From CAVVSD01 sp963750895 (GTDB taxonomy: Bacteria; Actinomycetota; Thermoleophilia; Solirubrobacterales; Solirubrobacteraceae), in assembly GCA_963750895.1 (NCBI GenBank), contig CAVVSD010000007.1, forward strand, positions 62,001 to 126,000: a stretch of DNA of 64,000 nucleotides. Reading direction: 5' to 3'. Numbering within the stretch: position 1 is the stretch's first letter; each line of letters begins with the position of its first letter. Shown here piece by piece: positions 6,969 to 13,434 of this stretch. The translations under genes and the position numbers were made by a program. The notes below the pieces were generated by a model, which made no database searches, was not told the origin of the DNA, and saw nothing but the letters and a program-made list of their open reading frames with translations.

Positions 6969-8696
6969 TTGCGCGCGATCGTCCAGCACCTGACCCGGTC
7001 GTTCGCGTGGATCGTCGCATGTGCCGTCGCGCTGGTGATCGCCGCGCCGGCGTCGGCGCCGGCGCAGACGCCCGGGGGCGTCGCCTACTTCCCGAACACG
7101 CGCGCGCCGGTGCAGATCGCCCGCGAGGTGAACCTGCAGCGCGCCGCGCAGGCCGGCGTCGTCAAGCTGGAGTCCAAGGGGGGAGGCGAGGGCGACGCGG
7201 TGTCGCTCGAGCTCACCGGCAAGCAGATCCCAGGGGACGTCACCGTGACGGTGCGCGCGGAGTTCACCGTGCCCGACCGCCTGGACGAGGAGAACCGCGC
7301 CGCGGTCCGGGACGGCCTCGCCGAGATCGCCGCCAAGACGGAGGCCGAGCTCAACCGGATCGCCTACAAGAGCAGCGGCGGGGACACGATCCGCTTCAAG
7401 GTCCAGTACCAGTACCGCGACCCGAACACGCCGCCCGACCTCGGCTATCACCAGGTGCGTCTCGTCAACCCGACCAGGGATCTGGCCGAGCCCGATCCCG
7501 ACTACCGCTCCAACGTCGAGGGCCTCGGCAAGCCGAACGTGTCCGACGAGGCGCTCGACGCCACGTTCACCTTCGGGGATCTGGCGAGCCCGTCGTCGCT
7601 CGCGCACGAGTCGCTGCACCTGATCGGCCTGGACGACCGCTACAGCGACTTCTACCGCGCCGGCGGGCAGGACTACCCGCTCCCGCGCACCGGCATGTCG
7701 CCGGCCGATGTGCGGTCGTGGGCCCGCGCGCACAAGCCGCGGCTCGCGGCGCCGCCGTCCGGGAAGGTCATCCAGAAGAACCTGAAGGGCGTCGACCGCT
7801 GCGACGTCATGGGCACCGGCTTCGAATCGGCGTGCCGGCGGATCACGCAGCGCGACCTCGACTGGCTCGCGTCGCAGGCCGGGTTGCAGGTCACGGCCGA
7901 GCCGGGGGACCTTCTCCTCAACAAGGATCCCTCGCGGCAGAACTTCGGCGTCGCGTACCGGTCGGTGGTCTTCGCGGGGCCCGGCGAGACCACCGTGGCC
8001 AACGGCGTCGCGGTCTACTGCCTCGACCACGACCGGCTCTTCCCGTTCGGCGGCGGCTTCGACGTCGGCGCCAAGAGCACCGAGCTGCCCGGATACGAGG
8101 GCGTGGCGCGGCTGCTGGCGCTCAACGCCACGATCCAGCCGAGCCTGACCGAGTCGGTCGCGGGGATGCAGGCCGCGATCTGGAACCTCACCGACGCCTC
8201 GCCGCTGGAGACGTCGGGGACCGCAGAGGCGTCCCGCGCGCTGATGGCGCAGGCCGGCGTGGCCGAGGACTCCGTGCCCGGCGGGCTCCCCGCCCTGGGC
8301 AACCCGAACGCCGGCTCCCCCGACACGACCACGGTCGGGGCCGCGGGCGCCGTCCTGCCGCCGGTCCCGGCCAAGGACGTGACGCCCGCGCTCGTGCGCC
8401 TGGACGCGGCGCAGCTGTACCCCGCGCGGCTGCGGGCCGGCCGACGCGTCTACGGCGACCTCGCGCTGACCGTCGGAGGCCGGGCCGAGCAGGTCGCCGT
8501 GCGCGTCGAGCGGCGCGCCGGCAGGCGCTGGCGCAAGGTGCGCACGTTCGCGGCGCGCCCCCTCGACACCGAGGTGACCCCGGTGTCGCTCGCGTTCGGG
8601 CGGCTCCGGGCCGGCGCCTACCGGCTGGTCGTCTCGGTGTCCGGCCGGATCGGCGCGCCCGCCGTCAAGCGCGTCTCGTTCCGCGTGCGCGGCTAG
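6969..8696 (+). CDS. Secreted zinc metallopeptidase with C-terminal thioester-like domain
   Basis: A signal peptide (SFAWIVACAVALVIAAPASA) opens the protein. Numbering from an upstream ATG at 6900, HESLHLIGLDD at 236-246 is a zinc motif of the H-E-x-x-H-x-x-G-x-x-D type, and DVMGTG at 302-307 is a plausible Met-turn, as in metzincins. After residue 335 comes a second domain with YCLDHD (Cys374) and MQAAIWNLTD (Gln424), the Cys and Gln signatures of thioester (TQXA) surface-adhesion domains. A C-terminal beta-sandwich with basic RVERRAGRRWRKV ends the protein. The TTG at 6969 gives a normal-length signal peptide; ATG at 6900 would add 23 residues. It probably acts outside the cell on protein and may bond covalently to a target. 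Confidence 0.75.
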   Translation: MRAIVQHLTRSFAWIVACAVALVIAAPASAPAQTPGGVAYFPNTRAPVQIAREVNLQRAAQAGVVKLESKGGGEGDAVSLELTGKQIPGDVTVTVRAEFTVPDRLDEENRAAVRDGLAEIAAKTEAELNRIAYKSSGGDTIRFKVQYQYRDPNTPPDLGYHQVRLVNPTRDLAEPDPDYRSNVEGLGKPNVSDEALDATFTFGDLASPSSLAHESLHLIGLDDRYSDFYRAGGQDYPLPRTGMSPADVRSWARAHKPRLAAPPSGKVIQKNLKGVDRCDVMGTGFESACRRITQRDLDWLASQAGLQVTAEPGDLLLNKDPSRQNFGVAYRSVVFAGPGETTVANGVAVYCLDHDRLFPFGGGFDVGAKSTELPGYEGVARLLALNATIQPSLTESVAGMQAAIWNLTDASPLETSGTAEASRALMAQAGVAEDSVPGGLPALGNPNAGSPDTTTVGAAGAVLPPVPAKDVTPALVRLDAAQLYPARLRAGRRVYGDLALTVGGRAEQVAVRVERRAGRRWRKVRTFAARPLDTEVTPVSLAFGRLRAGAYRLVVSVSGRIGAPAVKRVSFRVRG

Positions 8697-8702
8697 CGCC
8701 GT

Positions 8703-11078
8703 CTAGCCGGACGCGGCGGCGATGAGCGCGTCCGGGTCGCCGAGCACGTTGTCGCGCCACGACGGCCCGATGTGCCGCAGGCTCACGTCCTCCTCGGCGC
8801 CGACGAGCAGCCCGAGCACCCGGACGGGCGTGAGCGGCAGGCGATGCACGGGCCGGTCGATCGCGTCCGCGACCGCGCACGCCACCGCCGCGCCCACGTT
8901 GAGGATCGGGACCTCGCCTGCGCCCTTCGCGCCCAGCGGGCCGATCGACGGCGCGCCCTCGTGCAGGTCGATCCGCACGGGGAGGGAGTCGCCCGCGAGC
9001 GGCAGCCGGTAGGTCTCGAAGCCGGCCTGCGCCAGCCGCCCGTCGTCCCCGACCGTCAGCTCCTCGTGCAGCGCGTAGCCCAGGCCCTGCACGACCCCGC
9101 CCTGGATCTGCCCGTGGATCGCACGCGGGTTGATCGCGCGGCCCACGTCCTGCACGACGCGGTAGTCGAGGACCTCGACGTGACCGGTGTCCGGGTCGAC
9201 GGCGACGTCGCACTCGTGGACGGCGAACACCGGCAGGTCGAGCGCCTCGATCATGTGGCCCGCGGCGCAGCCGGGCATCGCCCCGGTGCCGGGCGCGGTG
9301 AACGACCCGGTCCCGGAGATCGGACCCGACGCCGCGTTCGCGTGCGCGATGACCTCGAGCACGGTGACGCGGCTGCTCGGCGCGCCCACGACGCTCACGT
9401 GCCCGTCCGCCAGCTCGAGGTCCTCCGGCGACGCCTCGAGCATGTCGGCAGCGGCGTCGAGGAGCTTGCGGCGCACCTCGTCGCCCGCCTGCGCGCTCGC
9501 CGAGCCGAGCGAGACGGTCGTGCGCCCGCCGCCGACGCCCATGTCGTAGCCGCCGGCGTCCGTGTCCGCCGCCCGGACGACGACGTCCTCCGGGCGCATC
9601 CCGAGCCGGTCGGCGACGATCTGCGGCAGCGCCTGCACGAGCGAGCCGGAGCCGATCTCCACGCCCGCGGTGATGAGGGTCGCGCTGCCGTCGGGGTTGA
9701 GGTTGACCGTCGCGGTCGACGGGCCGACGAAGATGAACCACGTGCCGACGGCGACCGCCGTGCCCAGCAGGCGCCCGTCGGCCGCCGGCTCCGGGCGCTG
9801 CGCGCGAAGCGCCTCCATCCGCTCGAGCATCGGACCCAGGACGTCGCCCTCGAAGACCTGGCCCGTCGCGCCGAGGTCGCCGTCGCCGATGACGTTGCGG
9901 CGGCGGAACTCCCAGCGGTCCATGCCCAGCGCGTCGCAGATCTCGTCCGTGTGCCGCTCGAGCGCGAACGTGCAGTACACGCCGTTGCAGGCCCGGAAGG
10001 CGCCGGTCGGCGCGGTGTTCGTGTAGACGGCGCGGCTCACGAGCCGCACGGAGCCCAGGCGGTAGTTGCCGGTGAGCGTGTGCGCGGTCATCGTCGTGAG
10101 GAAGGTCTGCTCGCCGCCGTAGGCGCCGCAGTCCATGAGCACGACCGCCTCGCGGCCGACGATCTCGCCGTCGGCGGTCACGGCCGACCGGATGCGGATC
10201 TCGGCGTTCTCGCGCGCGAGCGCCGTGCGCATCTCCTCCTCGCGCGAGAAGCTCATCTTCACCGGCAGGCCCGTCCGCTGCGCGAGCAGGGCGGCGAAGG
10301 GCTCGATGCTCGCCTCGTACTTCTGCCCGAAGCCGCCGCCGACGGCGGCCGGGACGACGACGCGGACCGCGCTGTCGGCGCACCCGAGCAGGCGCGCGAT
10401 CGCGCTGCGCACCGCCCACGGGTACTGCGTGGAGGTCTCGACGACGTAGCGGCCGTCCTCGAAGCGCGCGATGGCGACGCGCGGCTCGAGCGACGCCTGG
10501 TTCTGGCGCCCGACGGCGAACTCGCTCTCGACGACCGTCACGTCGTCGCGGGCGAAGGCCTCGTCGGTGTCGCCGCGCACGACCGTCGCCTCCCATGCGA
10601 CGTTCCCCGCACGCAGGCCGCCGGCGACGATCTCCTCGTAGCCCTCCCAGTCGGGATGGAGGTCGCGGGCGCCGGGCGCGAGCGCCTCGGCCATCGTGAG
10701 GTGCGCCTCGAGCGGCTCGGTCTCGACGACGATCGCCGCCGCCGCCGCGCGGGCGAGCTCGAGCGTCTCCGCCGCGACCGCGGCGACGGGCTCGCCGTGG
10801 AAGCGCACGTGCTCGCGCGCGAGGAGCGGGTGGTCGGCGATGCCGACGCCGTACAGGCCCGGCGCGTCCGCCTCCGTGACGACGGCGTGCACGCCGGGCA
10901 TGGCGAGGGCGGCGCTCGCGTCGATCCGCGTGATCCGCCCCGCCGCGACGTCCGCACGGGCGAGCGCGCCGTGGAGCATGCCTGCCTCCGCGCGGTCGAT
11001 GGCGTAGCGCGTGCGCCCGCGGAGCTTGTCCTCGGCGTCCCGGCGCGGGAGATCGCGCCCGATCTGCTCGCCGCTCAT
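8703..11078 (-). CDS. Molybdenum hydroxylase large subunit (xanthine dehydrogenase family)
   Basis: The 791-residue molybdopterin subunit would hydroxylate a heterocycle or aldehyde. GLPVKMSFSREEEM and VGGGFGQKYEASIEPF are molybdopterin-contact blocks; PTGAFRACNGVYCTFALE occupies the active-site loop, and GAKGAGEVPILN carries the catalytic Glu. The loop lacks the C-S-F-R of true CO dehydrogenase CoxL, so this is not a form I CO dehydrogenase. The ATG overlaps the 2Fe-2S subunit stop by 4 bp (ATGA). No MoCo sulfurase, XdhC-like factor or substrate transporter is adjacent, so the substrate is open. Confidence 0.9.
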   Translation of the reverse strand: MSGEQIGRDLPRRDAEDKLRGRTRYAIDRAEAGMLHGALARADVAAGRITRIDASAALAMPGVHAVVTEADAPGLYGVGIADHPLLAREHVRFHGEPVAAVAAETLELARAAAAAIVVETEPLEAHLTMAEALAPGARDLHPDWEGYEEIVAGGLRAGNVAWEATVVRGDTDEAFARDDVTVVESEFAVGRQNQASLEPRVAIARFEDGRYVVETSTQYPWAVRSAIARLLGCADSAVRVVVPAAVGGGFGQKYEASIEPFAALLAQRTGLPVKMSFSREEEMRTALARENAEIRIRSAVTADGEIVGREAVVLMDCGAYGGEQTFLTTMTAHTLTGNYRLGSVRLVSRAVYTNTAPTGAFRACNGVYCTFALERHTDEICDALGMDRWEFRRRNVIGDGDLGATGQVFEGDVLGPMLERMEALRAQRPEPAADGRLLGTAVAVGTWFIFVGPSTATVNLNPDGSATLITAGVEIGSGSLVQALPQIVADRLGMRPEDVVVRAADTDAGGYDMGVGGGRTTVSLGSASAQAGDEVRRKLLDAAADMLEASPEDLELADGHVSVVGAPSSRVTVLEVIAHANAASGPISGTGSFTAPGTGAMPGCAAGHMIEALDLPVFAVHECDVAVDPDTGHVEVLDYRVVQDVGRAINPRAIHGQIQGGVVQGLGYALHEELTVGDDGRLAQAGFETYRLPLAGDSLPVRIDLHEGAPSIGPLGAKGAGEVPILNVGAAVACAVADAIDRPVHRLPLTPVRVLGLLVGAEEDVSLRHIGPSWRDNVLGDPDALIAAASG

Positions 11079-11533
11079 CGCGATGCCTCCCCGGCCGCGA
11101 GGGCCGCCTCGACGATCCGCTCGTAGCCCGTGCAGCGGCAGATGTTGCCCACGAGCGCCTCGCGGACGGCGTCCTCGCCGGGCGCCGGATCGCGCGCGAG
11201 CAGGGCGGTGAGCGACATGAGGACCCCCGGGAAGCACATGCCGCACTGGACGGCGTCGTTGGCCTGGAGCGCCGTCTGCAGCGGGGAGAGATCATCGCCG
11301 TCGGCGAGCGACTCCACCGTGCGCACGGAGCGCCCCGCGACGTGGGCGATCGGCACGAGACAGGACGTCGCCGGCTCGTCGTCGACGAGGACGGTGCAGG
11401 CGCCGCAGAACCCCTCCTCGCACGCGACCTTCGTGCCGGTCAGATGCAGCGCCTCGCGGAGCACCGTCGAGAGCGGTGTCAGCGGGGGCGCGTCGACGGT
11501 GCGCTCCCGGCCGTTGACGGTGAACGCGATCAC
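11075..11533 (-). CDS. Molybdenum hydroxylase 2Fe-2S subunit
   Basis: A 152-residue electron-transfer subunit. The plant-type ferredoxin cluster is CEEGFCGACTVLVDDEPATSC and the second, helical cluster is QCGMCFPGVLM with NICRCTGYERI. It passes electrons from the Mo centre to the FAD subunit. GTG at 11533 is the start, since the family N-terminus (IAFTVNGRERT) begins there, and it overlaps the FAD subunit stop (GTGA). Confidence 0.93.
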   Translation of the reverse strand: MIAFTVNGRERTVDAPPLTPLSTVLREALHLTGTKVACEEGFCGACTVLVDDEPATSCLVPIAHVAGRSVRTVESLADGDDLSPLQTALQANDAVQCGMCFPGVLMSLTALLARDPAPGEDAVREALVGNICRCTGYERIVEAALAAGEASR

Positions 11534-12306
11534 GCCATCGCCTCCAGCGCGCGCGCCAGCAGCGTCGGGAGCACGTGGGAGCGGTACCACCCGGGCGCCT
11601 CGACGCCGTCGCGGGGCGTCAGCTCGTCGGCGTGTGCGCGGGCGGCGGCGACCGGGTCGCCCGTCTCGACCGTGCGCCAGCGGCGCGGCGCCGCCTCGAC
11701 CGAGCCGATCGCGACGCGCAGGCCGTCGTCGCCTTCGGCGACGCTCGCGATCGCGACCGGGTAGTCGCCCGCCTTGCGCAGCGTCAGCCGGGCGTGCGCG
11801 GAGCGGCGCGGCACCGCGGCGGTCACGCCGGTGACGAGCGAGCCAGGCGCCGCGCGCAGGTCCTCCAGCGCGACCTCCTCGGTGCCCGCGGTCGTCGCGA
11901 CGGTCACGGTGGCGTCGAGCGCGAGCAGCGCCGGGACGAGGTCGGACGCCGGGAACGCCGCCGTCGCCACCGCCCCGCCGACGGTCGCGTGGGCGCGGAC
12001 GGCCGGGTTCGCCGAGCGCGCGGCCGCGTCGTGCAGTCCGCGCAGGCGCGGCTCGCCGGCGAGCGCCGCCGCGAGGGCTGCGTGCGTCGCGCCCGCGCCG
12101 ATCCGCACGGTGTCCCCGTCGACCGCGATCTCGCGCAGGCCGGGGATGCGGTCCAGCGAGACGTACAGCGGCGGGTGCGCGTCGCCGCGCAGGCCCGCCC
12201 GCATGATCCAGGTGCCACCTGCGAGCGGGGCGGCGTCAGGCCCCGCGGCGGCGAGCCGCGCGACCGCGTCATCGGTCGAGTCGGCGAAGACGACGTCGGC
12301 GTTCAC
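11530..12306 (-). CDS. Molybdenum hydroxylase FAD-binding subunit
   Basis: The 258-residue flavin subunit is the first gene of the FAD/2Fe-2S/Mo operon, the coxM-S-L gene order. FAD contacts are in PLAGGTWIMRAGLRG near residue 25, ATVGGAVATAAFPASDLVPA, and the C-terminal domain with LTLRKAGDYPVAIASVA. It starts at a GTG (VNADVVFADS) and lies divergent from the lipid kinase gene with about 170 bp between. Assembly and electron acceptor (NAD or quinone) cannot be told from sequence. Confidence 0.9.
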   Translation of the reverse strand: MNADVVFADSTDDAVARLAAAGPDAAPLAGGTWIMRAGLRGDAHPPLYVSLDRIPGLREIAVDGDTVRIGAGATHAALAAALAGEPRLRGLHDAAARSANPAVRAHATVGGAVATAAFPASDLVPALLALDATVTVATTAGTEEVALEDLRAAPGSLVTGVTAAVPRRSAHARLTLRKAGDYPVAIASVAEGDDGLRVAIGSVEAAPRRWRTVETGDPVAAARAHADELTPRDGVEAPGWYRSHVLPTLLARALEAMA

Positions 12307-12477
12307 CGCCTGCAGTCGAGCACAGGATCCGGCCCGGCGCAACGAGGGCTGTCGCGGGGACGGTGTGGAGAACCCGACGGCCGGCGGCGGTCGGCACCAC
12401 CCCGTCCGCGGGGATTGCCCCATGGGAGCGAGGCGGGCGCGACCGTAGGGTCGCGGCGACCCCCGAGACCGCCCGCC
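12307..12477. other. Divergent intergenic region between the hydroxylase operon and lipid kinase
   Basis: No gene is seen in these 171 bases. CGCGACC-GTAG-GGTCGCG (12438-12455) is a perfect 7-bp inverted repeat whose centre contains TAGGGT, a plausible actinobacterial -10 box for the kinase gene. It could be an operator over a promoter. No run of T follows it. Confidence 0.35.
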
Positions 12478-13434
12478 ATGCGCCCCGACGCTCCAGCCAC
12501 CCGCCCACGTTCCCGCCCAGGGCGTCGTCGGCCGCCGGGAGGGCGTGCCCGTCGGCCCGTCGAGCTCGTGATCAACGCGAACGCCAGCGGCGCGGGAAGC
12601 GCTGACGGCGTCGCCGCCCGCGCGACGGACGCCCTGCGCGCCGCCGGTGCGACGGTGCGTGCGCGCTTCACGGCCGACGAGCGCGACCTGGCGGACGCGG
12701 TGCACGTCGCGGGCGACGCACGGCTCGTTCTCGTCGGCGGCGACGGCACCGTGCACGCGCTGGCCAACGTCGACCTCCCCGTCCTCCCGCCGGTCGCGCT
12801 GCTGCCCGCCGGGCGGGCGAACAACATCGCCCGTGCCCTGGGCATCCCCACCGACTGGGAGGCCGCGGCGCGCGTCGCTCTCTCGGGATCCCCGGCGCGC
12901 ATCGACGCGCTCCACGTCGTCACGCCGGAGCGACGCCTGTTCGCCGTCGAGGGAGTCAGCGCGGGCTTCCACGCGGCTGCGCGACACCGCTACGACGGCA
13001 CGAACTCGGCCGACCTCGTCGCCGGCATCGCTGCGCTCGCCGCAGAGCTGCGGTCGTTCCGGCCCCACGAGGTCGGGCTGCGCGTCGACGGCGTCCCGTT
13101 CGTCGACGGGCCCGCCGGCCAGGTGTTCCTGTCCAACCTGCCGTTCTTCGGGTTCGGCTTCCACGTCGACCCGGTCGCCGACCCGTCCGACGGCCGTCTG
13201 GAGGCGATCGTCCTCGACGCGAGAACGCGGCGGGACGTCGTCCGGGCGCTCGCCGCGGCGCGCACCGGGCGTCACCTGCGGCGCCCGGGCACGGCGTGGC
13301 GGCGCGCCGGACGAGCAGACCTCGTCGAACCGCTCCCGCTCGTCGCGGACGCGCAGCCCCTCGGCGTCACGACGGCGACCGTCACGGTCGCCGCGGGCCG
13401 CCTGCGCCTCGTCGCACCGGAGGTGCGGACATGA
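12478..13434 (+). CDS. Diacylglycerol-kinase family lipid kinase
   Basis: A 318-residue kinase with the DAGK catalytic domain: NANASGAGSAD near residue 35 and LVLVGGDGTVHALANVD near residue 80 form the nucleotide site, and LPAGRANNIARALGIP is the conserved second block. FGFGFHVDPVADPSDGRLE is typical of the C-terminal beta-sandwich of bacterial lipid kinases. It would phosphorylate a lipid alcohol such as diacylglycerol at the membrane. The first 30 residues are Arg/Pro-rich and may be partly untranslated. Its stop overlaps the next ATG by 4 bp (ATGA), tying it to the fusion protein. Confidence 0.88.
   Translation: MRPDAPATRPRSRPGRRRPPGGRARRPVELVINANASGAGSADGVAARATDALRAAGATVRARFTADERDLADAVHVAGDARLVLVGGDGTVHALANVDLPVLPPVALLPAGRANNIARALGIPTDWEAAARVALSGSPARIDALHVVTPERRLFAVEGVSAGFHAAARHRYDGTNSADLVAGIAALAAELRSFRPHEVGLRVDGVPFVDGPAGQVFLSNLPFFGFGFHVDPVADPSDGRLEAIVLDARTRRDVVRALAAARTGRHLRRPGTAWRRAGRADLVEPLPLVADAQPLGVTTATVTVAAGRLRLVAPEVRT

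Noticed and set aside
8703..11078. CO dehydrogenase large subunit CoxL
   Set aside because: The active-site loop lacks the C-S-F-R of form I CO dehydrogenase, so it was called a general molybdenum hydroxylase.
8665..11295. An 876-codon alternative minus-strand frame over the molybdenum subunit
   Set aside because: Arg-rich shadow in a different frame of the same strand; the true frame has the complete molybdopterin motifs.
12438..12455. The CGCGACC hairpin as a terminator
   Set aside because: It lies 5' of both flanking genes and its loop contains a TAGGGT -10-like box, so a promoter or operator role fits better.
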